The notes below the pieces were generated by a model. It was given only the letters and a program-made list of their open reading frames with translations, was not told the DNA's origin and searched no databases. Source: Paragorgia papillata (taxonomy: Eukaryota > Cnidaria > Anthozoa > Scleralcyonacea > Coralliidae). Taken from it: a stretch of 64,000 bases of DNA. This document shows, piece by piece, positions 21,922-33,900 of the stretch. Location: the NCBI GenBank assembly GCA_035771165.1, contig JAWNZC010000255.1, positions 1-64,000 of the forward strand. Reading direction: 5' to 3'. Position numbers and translations under genes: made by a program. Every line of letters starts with the position of its first letter. Position 1 is the first letter of the stretch.

Positions 21922-22000
<79 letters not shown>
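21922..22000. repeat. (TA)n microsatellite
   Basis: About 39 uninterrupted TA units. The apparent alternating Ile-Tyr open frames here are a by-product. Confidence 0.98.
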
Positions 22001-22006
<6 letters not shown>

Positions 22007-22074
22007 TTATTTTTCACATGCCTCGGTTTCCTTTGTTCTTTTAGGTGAATATATTCAATAGCCCCTGGCAAAAC

Positions 22075-22145
22075 AATAGATTAATATTCCCCTCTAATAT
22101 TCCCCTCTAATATTCCCCTCTAAGGCTCTAATATTCCCCTCTACC
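22075..22145. repeat. Minisatellite, TAATATTCCCCTC units
   Basis: Four to five tandem copies of a 13-bp unit (TAATATTCCCCTC), the fourth interrupted by AAGGCTC, fading into related CT-rich sequence to about 22190. Confidence 0.9.
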
Positions 22146-22243
22146 ATTCCTCGCTATAATCTTCTCCTCTAATCTTCCCATCTAATATCCCCCGCACCAC
22201 TCCTTATCTTATGAAATCCTGTCAACCTCGCCATGTGAAAAAA

Positions 22244-22349
22244 TAAGTACGTTATTTTGAGGCCCCTCGGGGATACGTGTTTATTCACCTCGGGCTTCGC
22301 CCTCGGTGAATAAATCACCTTTCCCCTCGTGGCCTCAAAATAACCTATA

Positions 22350-22352
<3 letters not shown>
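22244..22352. repeat. Foldback MITE with GC-rich stem
   Basis: AAGTACGTTATTTTGAGGCC is mirrored by GGCCTCAAAATAACCTATACTT. Inside, TATTCACCTCGGGC and GCCCTCGGTGAATA form the inner stem around TTC. Imperfect long hairpin next to a TA microsatellite. Confidence 0.88.

Positions 22353-22411
<59 letters not shown>
22353..22411. repeat. (TA)n microsatellite
   Basis: About 29 TA units adjoining the foldback element at 22244-22352. Confidence 0.98.
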
Positions 22412-22413
<2 letters not shown>

Positions 22414-22633
22414 TTATAATTGGTTTCCCCTCATTCCCCATTACCCTCTACCACGTCACTTATACTATTACACTATCCCCTATCACCTACTGTATAAGTA
22501 TAAACTCCTGCAATATTAAATTATATTGAAAAGCTCAAGAAGCCTGACTGTGGAGAGTGAGATATTAAACCACAACATTGCATTGTTCATAAATGGCCCC
22601 CAGTTTGATTTTCTTGTTTCAATGTGCATTTAA

Positions 22634-22739
22634 CCCTTTGACTACTGAATTGGCCATTAAATTTAGTATTCTGTCTCTAAGAGTAAAAGGGTTAAACCCA
22701 AACTCGATTAACCCATATGAATGCATCAGTGGTAAAGGG
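22634..22739. mobile_element. TTAA-flanked MITE
   Basis: CCCTTTGACTACTGA at the left end is mirrored by TCAGTGGTAAAGGG at the right, with TTAA on both sides (22630-22633, 22740-22743). The interior also holds AAAAGGGTTAA and ATTAACCC half-sites, suggesting internal rearrangement. Same style as the MITEs at 12281 and 52275. Confidence 0.75.
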
Positions 22740-22749
22740 TTAAATTTTC

Positions 22750-23297
22750 CTTTTTAGTTCAAATGAATTTTTACTCACATAAGGGTGAAAAGGATAATTT
22801 AAATGCACATAAAAGAATATTAACCTCATAACCTGGTGGATATTTATGAATAGTGCCTGGGCTATCAAGATGGGGTAACTACTGTACTGTATGTAAATCA
22901 TACAAAGGAATTAATAAAATAATAAAGGCTATCCTAGGCAGCAATGTGTTAAACGAAGACAAATTTATTTTTTGCTATGTTGGCATGTACAGCAGATATA
23001 CATGATTCACAACTACCTGACAAATTTCTGATTGAAACCTTAAATATTTTTGGTTAGAATAGCTTGCAGGTTGTTTTCAATAAGAATAGTGTACAACATT
23101 ATTCATACAAATTGATATAACTTCAAAAAGAACATACCAAAATTGCATAGAACGAGCAAAGTATGAACAAACAAACTACTGTAATAATTATTTTGTTATT
23201 CTGATGACCACAACATGCCGAAAACAATGTTTCCAAAGACACTTTTGAAATCTAGTGGAGGCAAATCATGTAAAACTGCTATAATTTAAATAAGGTA
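22750..23297. other. Non-coding, downstream of the minus-strand gene
   Basis: AT-rich spacer between the two convergent genes of the transposon. No features recognised. Confidence 0.5.
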
Positions 23298-26200
23298 TTA
23301 CTTATCAAATAAAATCTGATATCTCAATTCAGGAAATGATTCATATAACTTAAATTTAAAGTTCTGAGAGATTTTCGTCACTCCTTTTTCAGTAACATCA
23401 AGGATAGCCTTTGGCAGCTTACCACTTGGTTTGCCTAGTCCATCTAATGGGTAGCAGCAAGGAATTTCTTTGGGATCTTTCTTGGGATCCAACAAGCCAT
23501 TTCGTAAACAGAACCAGGCACCTTTCAATTGGTCAGCAAAGGGATCAGCAACTGAATGTCGAGTCGTTGTGTGCTCATCAAATCCTGCATTTGAAGTGTA
23601 TGCTCCCCTACTTGCTTTGAAAAGATCAATAGAGCCCATTACTCTTTGACACATCTTAACTGATGTATGACCTGCAAAAATATACAGTACACAAATTAAT
23701 TTGGTACTGTAAGTACTGACAGAGGAAAGTGACTGGCTTAGCCAATTAACTCACAGAGTTTTATTCTGGCTAATGCCAGACCATTTTACCTTCCATGGAG
23801 GCAAACGTTCCTAAACAAATGGTAAAGGGGGCATACCCCTAATCTTCGTGAAAAATGATAGATTGTTAGACTAGGGTGTTTACTCCTTCAAAAAAGCAAA
23901 TTTTGACCAAGTACAGTATGTGAATTTCCTACAATTATCATTTCCATGTGAATTAACCTTTACTTTCAAGTTTAAACTGCCATAATTCAATCTTATAACA
24001 AATCTATCATATTTCACCAAAAGTAGGGGTAAGCACCCCCTTAATGCTAAGTCATCGGTTCATCTTTATAACCATATTGAATACCAGATAACCTTACCTG
24101 ACATGTACACTTTAAGAGGTTGCACTATCTCTGCTTCTACAAAGGCATCCAGTTCAATTCCACATCCCTTTTGTCCAGAGATATTGATAGAGCAGTTGTT
24201 GGACAGAATCTGTCGGAATGCAAGTGGCCATCTTCCAAGGAAATTGATCACATGGATAAAGGATTCTGAATAATAGTTTCTAAAGTTCAGTTGTGCATAG
24301 ACTGGTAACTGAAGAATGAAACTTGTTTCTCTTGCTTTTCCCCAACAATGTTTTGTTGAAAGATCAAACAGCTCTAGTAAAGGCCCATAAAACAGGAACA
24401 TTCGACTCCTGTACTTAAAAGCAGTGTTGATGCTTGCTGAATGATCAAGCCAGAGTTTAAAGTGCTCCAGAAACACTTTAGAATGACTTCCTGTTGCTCG
24501 AAGACACTGTGATTTCTCAGCTGCAGTTGGGTAGAATTCCGACTCTTTGAATTCCAATACTGCTGCCAAACCATATGCTCTCGCTCCATCTCGTACTGCC
24601 TCTCTTATCCGATCCAAATTACCTTCTGCAAACGTCTTCTTCTTAAATGCTTCAGTTGTCAGCTTTGGCCTTTTCAGGACTTTGGCAACCAGGTAATGAA
24701 ATCCACCAGGGCCTTGCTCTTTAAAACAGGATTCTGCTAAATATCCTTTGGTATGCAGGTCCCCTGGAATGATACCAACCCAGTTATAGGCAGTTGATCG
24801 AGACATAACACCACGATTAGTCTTGCATGTACCCACATCACCAACAACTCCAGTAATAAACCCAGGAGTGTCTCTCTGGAAATTATCATGTACCACACTG
24901 TTACTGTATGGACTGGGTAAATTGGTGGATCTTGAAAAGCTTGGATCATATGCTGCTATGTCATCATCTTCATCATCAGACACACAGGGATTTAGAATTT
25001 CATGGATCTCATGCAATTCCATTTTCAAGGCAACAGCAAGTGGACTTGGAATGTTAGTAAACAATGGTCCTCTTGCACAAGCTTTACTGTTCACCAACAA
25101 CTGACAAATATCCTTGTTCTTAACAGTAACTGCAATTAGCAGAGGGGTAACACCACATTTCTCTTTAACATTTGGATTAAATCCTGCATGAAGTAAACAA
25201 TCCACAAGATTTCTATTTTGCTGTTCTACTGCAACATGTAAGATTGAACGCCCTAAATGGTCTCTTAAATCTCTTACATGTCTGTTCTCTGACATTTCTT
25301 TCACAAATCTCTCCAGGGTATCTGACTGAATAGCATTCCAAAGCTTATTCTTGATAGAATCAAATGTACTGTTAAAAATCCTGTCTTCTCTTCGAAACAC
25401 CTCTTTCACATTCTTGACAGTAGTTTCCGGCCTAGATATACTCAAACTGCTGCTGTCATCACCCTCATTTTCATCACTTTCATCATCTTTATCAACATCA
25501 TCTTCATCAGACAAGTCTTCCTCATTCTGATTGGAAACAATGTCCCAATCATTCTCAGCATTGGACAGTTGGGAATCATACTTCCTCTTCTCCTCCTTGT
25601 GATGACTCATCATGAGCATAAATTCAGTATGTTCTCTTGCCTTCTTCAAACAAAATGTTTTGGAGTTGCTATCAAATGGAAGAGTTTCATCACTAGAGAC
25701 TGTTGGAATGGAAAACTCTTTCCCAAACTGATCCAGTATTACACCTGTTCCAGTGAGAGTGCTATTATTTTCCAGGGAGAGAGGCAAAATGACAGTTTCT
25801 GATTTAATGCCTGATCGAGATGTCTCACAAATTTTGAGGACAACTTTAAATCATCTGTGATCTTGTAAGCTTTGGTGGACAGACAACGGTTGCAATCTGA
25901 TTCAGTCATATCTTTCAGGGGATTGTTGGTATGTAGAGATAAGCCATCATTTAACAGTTCAGTTAAGTAATTATCTCTGTGGCTGTTCCAAAGTTCAAAA
26001 TGTTCTGTATTGTTCTCAATGGAAATATCATCAAATGTGAATTCAGTCACGTCATGTTGACTCTGGGTAGCTGTCTCCTTGCATGTAAACAAATCTTCTA
26101 TATCATCTAGCCGGGGTATTAGAAGACCTCTTGCTGTGAAGTTCCACATATTTTGACCATAGATTTTAAATAATCTATGATGCCGTTTGTTACCTCTGTA

Positions 26201-27960
26201 GATATTGATGTTATCCATGAGAAGCAACAAAGGCAGTTCTTGTGGGGTTAATGAAGTTACGTATGCCATCTTCTTTTCCAGCTGCTTGTCAAGAAAGTTC
26301 ATCAGTGTGTCCCAATGTATTGTGAGGCCAATCTTATTCAGCATGTTTACCATTCTGCAACCAGCACCAAATGAAACAAGCATCATTGAAAATATCAATG
26401 TAATATCATTTCTACATTGTTTGTTCCTTAGGCTGACAAGAAGAGCAAGTGCATGTATTGCACCCTTCACTTTTCTGTCTGAACTACCATCACCAGGAAA
26501 GAGTACTTGCACAATATCTGTTAGTATAGGACAGTCTCTCTTGAAATCAACTTTAAGGTTTTGAAATACCTCATTGCTTAGGTGGACTTCAGCAATGTTC
26601 TCACCACTTCGAATACCCAAATTTACAATGTTAGATAACTTAAGAAATTCATCAACAAGAAGACCACTTTCGCTAGCAGACAAGTTTTTGTCATGTTGCA
26701 ACAGAAATTCAAGTTCCCTTTCGTACAAGATGTCAATGCTATCTGTAAGTGTAGACACACACTCCATTTCTTTGTTATACAGACACATCAGACTTCTCAG
26801 GTATGAGTTGTCCACTGATGATATAATAGCATCCATCAGGGTTTTGGCCTTTTGTTTATGTGTAGCAACTTCTTGTTGTAATCGGTGTATTTGTGAGTTT
26901 CGGTGTACTTCAAATGAGGATGTTGCACTGCTACTATCAAAGGACACCGACCGACGAATGTTCTTATATTCGCCTTTGCGATGGTCAACTTTAACTGAGG
27001 TAAACTCTTTTTTCACAGCTCTCGTTGTAAGACTTTTGTTGTCTGTCCCAAGGGCTTCCATTACATCTGCCTGACTTGTGGTTTTTCCAGGACTTTCAAC
27101 AAACTTTTCTTTGAGGAGAGATTGCACATTTTCTCCTCTTTTCCTACAACGATCACTGTTTAGATTAGGATGCTTTGCAGTTGGTTCAGACTTTGATGGG
27201 CTGATCTGGCGTTTCTTGCTTTTTTGTGGCGTGCTGGAGGTAAAAGGCATGAATGCCTCAGTATCTTCTGGGGAATCTGGGCAAAATAAACACCATATTA
27301 CCAGAGAATATAAACATATATATTAAACTGCTAGCTTGGAGTAGACAATAAACAGCAACTACATGTATGTACCTACATGTATTACATATATTACAATTAT
27401 ACAAATAAACGTGGGGGTCAGGTTGTTAAAAATCATTGGATTAGTACAGCAGACTTTTTTTAATAGTAAAAAGAATCTCTGCTATAATAGGCTAAATTAT
27501 GAGCTTCTGCAAGAAAGTTAGAATATTTCTACAGACGAAATAATTAAGGTTTACTTTGTGAACTTGGAAATTATAAACCACAGACATCAGAAAATATGAA
27601 AATAAAACAACAGATTAACTATTTAATGGAACAACTCAACACATAAAAATGAAATAATAAAAAGTTAAGCATGAACTTACCATCGATCGAGATATTTTGG
27701 ATCGATATATTCAAAATATCGACTTCAGAACCTTCGGAACAGTTCATATCAACAGCAACTGCATTCTGGCTCGAGTGTAAATTATCATCAGGCTCTTCCA
27801 TCGCATCAAAACAACGTCCAAATACATAAATTAAGACGTCAGTCAAACGCTCTTGGTCGCATGTCTCCTTACATAAATAATCCGAACGAGAAACAAAAGG
27901 ATTGCCGAGATATAAAACGGATTGCAAGAAATCGCCGATTTGTTCAAGATATCGCCACAA
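23298..27960 (-). CDS. Large ankyrin-containing DUF6589-like protein of the RecQ element (probable transposase)
   Basis: Three exons. 27960-27681 starts MWRYLEQIGDF, donor ATG/GTAAGT. 27276-24098 is the main exon, with donor CAG/GTAAGG. 23671-23298 starts in frame after TTTTTGCAG. The product would be ~1280 residues. The N-terminal half is basic, then coiled coil, then MDNINIYRGNKRHH and MWNFTARGLLIP, a block I associate with DUF6589-like proteins common in coral genomes. PLSLENNST follows, then a very acidic stretch, two to three ankyrin repeats (LGRSILHVAVEQQN, CGVTPLLIAV) and a C-terminal block (NYYSESFIHVINFLG, INISGQKGCGIELDAFVE). One frameshift near 25800 splits the main exon into overlapping frames (end 25739, restart 25787). 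Its RNase H-like transposase role is inference; the DUF assignment is from memory. Confidence 0.72.
27282..27680 (-). other. Intron 1 of the DUF6589-like gene
   Basis: Bounded on minus by GTAAGTTC and TTTGCCCAG. AT-rich, nothing else seen. Confidence 0.7.
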
Positions 27961-28126
27961 ATCTGGCAGAGGCTTCTCCGCTCTCCTCTCTCCGCTCCCC
28001 TCGCCCGCGTTCCGGTTTTCAGCGGTTTTATTTACTCCCCATTACCCTCTACCGCATTACTCTCCTGCAAAGACCCTATATACTGAAGAGCTCAAAAAAG
28101 CTCTAGAAGCCTCTGCGGAGGAGAGA
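27954..28126. repeat. Right terminal inverted repeat (173 bp) of the RecQ element
   Basis: Mirror of 18029-18201. The minus-strand gene starts only a few bases inside it (27960), so the TIR probably acts as promoter for both genes, the plus gene starting at 18259. Confidence 0.93.
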
Positions 28127-28137
28127 GGGTCAGGAAC

Positions 28138-30142
28138 ATCATTTTGAACGATAATTTGGCATTTGGAGCCTTATTTCAGATAAAAACGTTTTTCGACTCA
28201 GAATGGCGAGATAAGCGCTTTTCATCATTTTGAACGTGGCAAAACTGCCAAAATCGAAAGGTTAAGGGAATCATTCCAAATGTGTTGTTTTGCTAGTTTC
28301 TGGTCAGGAACATCATTTTGAACGATAATTTGGCACTTGGAGCCTTATTTCAGAAAAAAACGTTTTTCGACTCAGAATGGCGAGATAAGCGCTTTTCATC
28401 ATTTTGAACGTGCCAAAACTGCCAAAATCGAAAAGTTAAGGGAATCATTCCAAATGTGTTGTTTTGCTAGTTTCTGGTCAGGAACATCATTTTCAACGAT
28501 AATTTGGCATTTGGAGCCTTATTTCAGAAAATAACGTTTTTCGACTCAGAATGGCGAGATAAGCGCTTTTCATCATTTTGAACGTGGCAAAACTGCCCAA
28601 ATCGAAAAGTTAAGGCAATCATTCCAATTGTGTTGTTTTGCTAGTTTCTGGTCAAGAACATCATTTTCAACGATAATTTGGCATTTGGAGCCTTATTTCA
28701 GAAAAAAACGTTTTTCGACTCAGAATGGCGAGATAAGCGTTTTTCATCATTTTGAACGTGGCAAAACTGCCAAAATCGAAAAGTTGAGGGAATCATTCCA
28801 AATGTGTTGTTTTGCTAGTTTCTGGTCAGAAACATCATTTTCACCGATAATTTGGCATTTGGAGCCTTATTTCAGAAAAAAACGTTTTTCGACTCAGAAT
28901 GGCGAGATAAGCGCTTTCATCATTTTGAACGTGGCAAAACTGCCAAAATCGAAAAGTTAAGGCAATCATTCCAAATGTGTTGTTTTGCTAGTTTCTGGTC
29001 AGGAACATCATTTTCAACGATAATTTGGCATTTGTAGCCTAATTACAGAAAAAAACGTTTTTCGACTCAGAATGGCGAGATAAGCGCTTTTCATCATTTT
29101 GAACGTGGCAAAACTGCCAAAATCGAAAAGTTAAGGGAATCATTCCAAATGTGTTGTTTTGCTAGTTTCTGGTCAGAAACATCATTTTCACCGATAATTT
29201 GGCATTATGAGCCTTACTTCAGAAAAAAACGTTTTTCGACTCAGAATGGCGAGATAAGCGCTTTTCATCATTTTGAACGTGGCAAAAACTGCCAAAATCG
29301 AAAAGTTAAGGGAATCATTCCAAATGTGTTGTTTTGCTAGTTTCTGGTCAGGAACATCATTTTCAACGATAATTTGGCATTTGGAGCCTTATTTCAGAAA
29401 AAAACGTTTTTCGAGTCAGAATGGCGAGATAAGCGCTTTTCATCATTTTGAACGTGGCAAAACTGCCAAAATCGAAAAGTTAAGGGAATCATTCCAAATG
29501 TGTTGTTTTGCTAGTTTCTGGTCAGAAACATCATTTTCACCGATAATTTGGCATTTGGAGCCTTATTTCAGAAAAAAACGTTTTTCGACTCAGAATGGCG
29601 AGATAAGCGCTTTTCATCATTTTGAACGTGGCAAAACTGCCAAAATCGAAAAGTTGAGGGAATCATTCCAAATGTGTTGTTTTGCTAGTTTCTGGTCAGA
29701 AACATCATTTTCAACGATAATTTGGCATTTGGAGCCTTATTTCAGAAAAAACTTTTTTCGACTGAGAATGGCGAGATAAGCGTTTTTCACATTTTGAACG
29801 TGGCGAAACTGCCAAAATCGAAAAGTTGAGGGAATCATTCCAAATGTGTTGTTTTTGCTAGTTTCTGGTCAGAAACATTCTCACCGATGATTTGGCATTT
29901 GGAGCCTTATTTCAGAAAAAAACCTTTTTCGGCTAAGAAGGAAGGGCGAGATAAGCGTTTTTCATGATTTTGAACGTGGCAAAACTGCCAAATCAAAAAG
30001 TTGAGGGAGTCATTGCAAATGTGTTGTTTTGCTAGTTTCTGGTCAGAAACTTTATTTTCACCGATAATTTGGCATTTGGAGCCTTCTTTCAGAAAAAAAC
30101 TTTTCTGGACTCAGAATGGCGAGATAAGCGTTTTTCATCATT
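28138..30142. repeat. 174-bp satellite array, right segment (~11.5 copies)
   Basis: Same unit as at 1261-5417. The last three units, from about 29750, are more diverged (deletions in CATTTTCACCG, GGCTAAGAAGGAAGG), as expected at an array edge. The array fades out after TTTTTCATCATTTTATGAG. Confidence 0.95.
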
Positions 30143-31142
30143 TTATGAGAAGAAAACATATTCCGAAGAATAATGCCATATGGGTTAAAGTGGAATTACT
30201 GTGAAAATTGTAAAAGGTTGACTGTATTTCAAAGTCATGAGACAAGTGATGTTGTCTTCTCTGATGATGATTTTGAAATGAAGTGAAAATGTTACATTTT
30301 TAACTAGAATTGGACTTGTTTAAGTGATCTGTTGAGTTTTGAGGATGGCATTACTCTTTGGAAAATGTTTTATTGTATTGTTTTGAAATTGTGCATTGGT
30401 ATTGAATAAAATTCTAAAATCTAATTCGGACAAGAAAGAGTTAAAGAGAGATACTGTAGTTTATAAGTCATTTCTGTGCGAGGGCTTCCCCAGAGGTGAA
30501 TAAAATCGTCTGGCGTTGGGCAGAATAAAATAGTATGGCGTTATGCAGAATAAAATAGTAAAGACCAATTCGGAGAAGAAAGAGTTAATTGGGATGATAC
30601 ATGTAGTGGGGTATGCGGGTAAGATGGGATGGCTTTTGAATGGTCGTGGGTCAGTTGAGAGAAAAGTTTAGTATTATGAAATAGTTAATCGGAAAGTTAC
30701 GTTACTTTTACTTAATTCTTAGAGCATATAGTGTATTATTGATGTGGGAGAATGTTTTGTAAGGTCGTTGTTAATAAACGAATTGTAATTGTTTTGAGTA
30801 ATCTGGGAAACGGTGTTGACGAAGAGGAATGATTTTACGCTGTGGTTATGGTGGCGACATGTGATTTTACGTTGGACATTGACATAACGCGTGGCCATTT
30901 ATTTTGTATTTATTTTGGTTCTGGAATGTTTTGAAGAAGGAGGATAACGCATGAGATTATTTACTGTTTTGAGTTTTGTGAGAAAGGTTAGAAAGAAAAT
31001 TGAAATAACGTGGAAAATGCATTCATACTGACGATTGTCGTGTGAAAAATGCATTGCCGTTGACATTGTCAGTGTTTGAGTGTCTGAAATGATTAAAGTT
31101 TAAAAGAAAGTTTGGATATTTGAGAGAATGTAGTGTCATTAA
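30143..31142. other. Non-coding flank of the satellite
   Basis: AT- and G/T-rich unique-looking DNA. No open frame over 70 codons with recognisable content, no splice-linked exons that I can join. Two similar segments near 30490-30570 share CAGAATAAAATAGTA. Confidence 0.5.
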
Positions 31143-31681
31143 AGTGCATATAAACCCTCCACAGTTTTTAGTTAATTGGATAGAGGATGCGAAATGAGCT
31201 GATAAGTTATTTTACAGTTTTTGACTTAGTCCATTCGTTTCCAAGATATCTACACTTCCAAACAGCCCAATTTTGCACTTCCGGCGTGAAATTGCCGAGA
31301 AATTGTAAGTGAAATTGCCGAGAAATTGGACACCAGGAACCGACGCCACTCACTCACTGATCTTTGATTACCAAAAAGTGTGTCCTATCTGTTTAAGCTT
31401 ATGAGTTTTTGGTAAAAATACAAATTATAAATACTTATCATTTTTTTGGCAACTCTTTCGTCTAAACGTCTATGTTTTCCTTGTTGTGTGAAATCTAATC
31501 GTTCCTGACTCCCAGGCCCCTCTTAAGAATAATGATGCGCGGCTTTTTCATTCAATTGGCTATCTTTAGATTGAAATAGTTCGGGAATAATGGACCAAAT
31601 CGAAAATTGTAAAATAACTTATCAGCTCTTTTCGCATCCTCTATCCAATTAACTAAAAACTGTGGAGGGTTTATATGCACT
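31143..31681. mobile_element. TTAA-flanked MITE with ~75-bp inverted ends (539 bp)
   Basis: AGTGCATATAAACCCTCCAC, then AGTTAATTGGATAGAGGATGCG, are mirrored at 31608-31681. TTAA is on both sides (31139-31142, 31682-31685). TTAA duplication fits a piggyBac- or Kolobok-type source. No coding capacity. Confidence 0.9.
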
Positions 31682-31749
31682 TTAAAAGCAGGAAAGGAAA
31701 TGTAGAGATTGACCGACTTAAATTGAATGGCACCTTAACTTCGTCGCCG

Positions 31750-32403
31750 TGGTTATAGGTCCGAGAACACTCCGGCTTTTGGTCCGACATTGACAGAACG
31801 TGTGCGCAATACCGTTTATTTCGACTTTGCCTGTCGGATCTTTTCAACAATTAGTAAAAGGTCCGACATTGTTTGGTCTTTGGTTTGAAAGATCCGTGGA
31901 ATAGAACACACGGATATTTACCCATAAAACTGAACTCGTGTGGCACGGCCATCGGCTTCGTCGCACAGCATATGTATTTATACCAGGGCTTATACCGACA
32001 TTTCTCGTCCGTAAGACTTTCTCCTTATTTACGGTACATTTACGGTATTCGAGAGATAAAAAAATGAAACATAGATACTCGTTCATTCAAGGGAACTAAA
32101 ACCAGTTAGAAGCAGAAAATGTAAAATAAAAACTTTAAAAAAAATTTTAAAAATCCCAAAAGTAATTTAAATTCGATCGGCATAGTTAACACTCGTAATC
32201 TTTTTCTTTGTGACTTTATCGGATCCCCGCGTGACGTATCAGCTTTGAGCGTTTGAGATTCGATTAAGACAGTATAATGTAGGACCTTGTAGTAGTTATT
32301 GAAAAGATGCGACAGGCAAAGTCGAAATCACGGTATTGCGCACGCGTTCTGTCAATGTCGGACCTATAACCGAAGAACAAGGTCCGGTGTCGGACCTATA
32401 ACA
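31750..32403. mobile_element. MITE-like element with ~110-bp inverted ends
   Basis: GGTTATAGGTCCGA, GTCCGACATTGACAGAACG, TGCGCAATACCG and TTTCGACTTTGCCTGTCG occur at 31750-31850. Their reverse complements occur in reverse order at 32300-32403. The right end carries an extra partial copy of the outer TATAGGTCCGA block. No clear target duplication. Confidence 0.85.
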
Positions 32404-33510
32404 ACGGCCACAGGGAGCAGAGAAGTGAAATATGAGTTACATTTATACTTGCTTGAGAAATACATATTTTAATAGAGATGCACTTTTCAGTTGTTTACGA
32501 AAACAATTAGGAGCGACGTTTCATTCGACATCGCTCTAGAGTCGCTCCAATGTCGAATTTAATTGTATTTGATTCGGCGCATGAGAAGAGCGACGTTTGA
32601 CCTAGGCCTTAGTATAAATTAATTATTGGTAGTAAAGGGAAAGGAATTTGGTTACCTGTTGGAAGAACTATGACCAACCATAAGATGACTGGTTCGATCC
32701 AAAATTGGGCGACGTTAATTGCGCCATGTCCCATGGAAAAAGAGATAAGTGAAAAAATTCCCAAAAGTACAGTTGTCGTTCGTTGGTTCATGCCTTCGTC
32801 AAATAATGAACATAACTAGCAAATTGAAAAGAAGACGTTCATAAAATGTTATAGAATGTTACAGATAGAACTGAGAAGGACTTACCTTATGTAGGTTGTC
32901 GGGCAACAGTGTCCAATCTAAATCATGTTGGTAACATGTTTGTAGAGCGTTGTCCAACGCTTGCAAGCGGTTCGCCATTTAAGTAGAATAGTTGCGTTTG
33001 AATGTTAAAGCGTGAGCGAAATGAAGGAGGATAGAAGGAAAAGATAGTGAGGTATAAAAGTGAGTTGTCAGGAACAGTGAGTGAATAATGGAAGCTGTCA
33101 TTGGTAGATAAATATAGGTAGGACGTCAGGGGCGATAAGGTGGTAGGCTCATTATTTGATTGGTTGATAGATGGATGATAGGGGCGCGTGAAAGACGATA
33201 TGATTTTCGAATTGATTGAGTGATAGGTATATTTTGTGAAGGGAATCTGTGTGTTTTAAATATTGTAGTGTTTAGTGGTAATAAAAAAAATAATTGTATG
33301 ATGAATTAGAGAGTTTCAGGTGTTTTTTTAAGTGTTGGTGAGGAAAAGAAGGGAGTGTAAAATATGGTTGGGATGCATGAGAGGTAATGAGTGATAAAGG
33401 TAATAAATATATAGAAAATATATTGATGTGAGAAGTCATGTGGGTGGTTTAGTAAAAGGAGGGTACAGGGGAAGAGGAAACAGCGGAACAGGGTAAAAAA
33501 TTGAACACTA
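32404..33510. other. Non-coding, G/A-rich
   Basis: No gene, RNA or clear repeat recognised. One short palindrome-like segment near 32515-32600 repeats GAGCGACGTTT. Confidence 0.45.
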
Positions 33511-33514
33511 TATC

Positions 33515-33518
<4 letters not shown>

Positions 33519-33567
<49 letters not shown>
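33519..33567. repeat. (AAT)n microsatellite
   Basis: About 16 uninterrupted trinucleotide units. Confidence 0.97.
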
Positions 33568-33569
<2 letters not shown>

Positions 33570-33715
33570 TTTGAGTGAGGTTAATGAAAGTGTATAAATA
33601 TATAATTTGACTTAATTTATGCGCAATAAATAACGATGTGATGAGTGCTACAGCGCAGAGGAATAAATGGAACGGGTAGATTAAATGTGTTAGTTAATAA
33701 GGTTTGCAAGGTAAA

Positions 33716-33900
33716 GCCTGGTTTCGATATAGTTGTAATTGTTGTAATTCAGTCGGCGACTATCGCCGATGAAGTCTTACAACAATTACAACTTAATGGA
33801 AACGCTTGTTGTAATGCAATCGGCGACAGTCGGCGACTGTTGTAGAAGTTGAATGAGCTTCAACTTCCACAACAATTACAACAGTCGCCGATGCGAGAAC
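33716..33900. repeat. Inverted-repeat cluster (foldback)
   Basis: GTTGTAATTGTTGTAATTCAGTCGGCGACT and ACAACAATTACAACAGTCGCCGA oppose each other, with further copies of TCGGCGAC and a small GAAGTTGAATGAGCTTCAACTTC palindrome between. Probably a MITE, boundaries uncertain. Confidence 0.65.

Larger units (their letters stand above)
18029..28127. mobile_element. 10.1-kb TIR transposon encoding a RecQ helicase and an ankyrin/DUF6589-like protein
   Basis: 173-bp terminal inverted repeats (18029-18201 and 27954-28126) start TCTCTCCTCCGCAGAGGC and differ at about one position. They are flanked by a 9-10 bp duplication of satellite sequence. Two genes face each other: plus-strand zinc-finger/RecQ-type helicase (18259-20654) and minus-strand three-exon gene (27960-23298). 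Between them lie MITEs and TA microsatellites. Duplication length and long TIRs resemble Mutator-like elements, but I see no recognisable MULE transposase, and I do not know a named superfamily with this gene pair. The clean boundaries and near-identical ends show a recent, complete insertion. Confidence 0.88.

Noticed and set aside
21811..22441. Alternating Ile-Tyr open frames
   Set aside because: Pure translation of (TA)n microsatellites.
18029..28127. Classification of the RecQ element as a Mutator-like transposon
   Set aside because: Only the 9-10 bp duplication and long TIRs agree; no MULE transposase blocks were seen, so the superfamily is left open.
1..30142. CRISPR array
   Set aside because: Repeats are 174 or 351 bp units in direct tandem without unique spacers of constant length, and the genome is eukaryotic.
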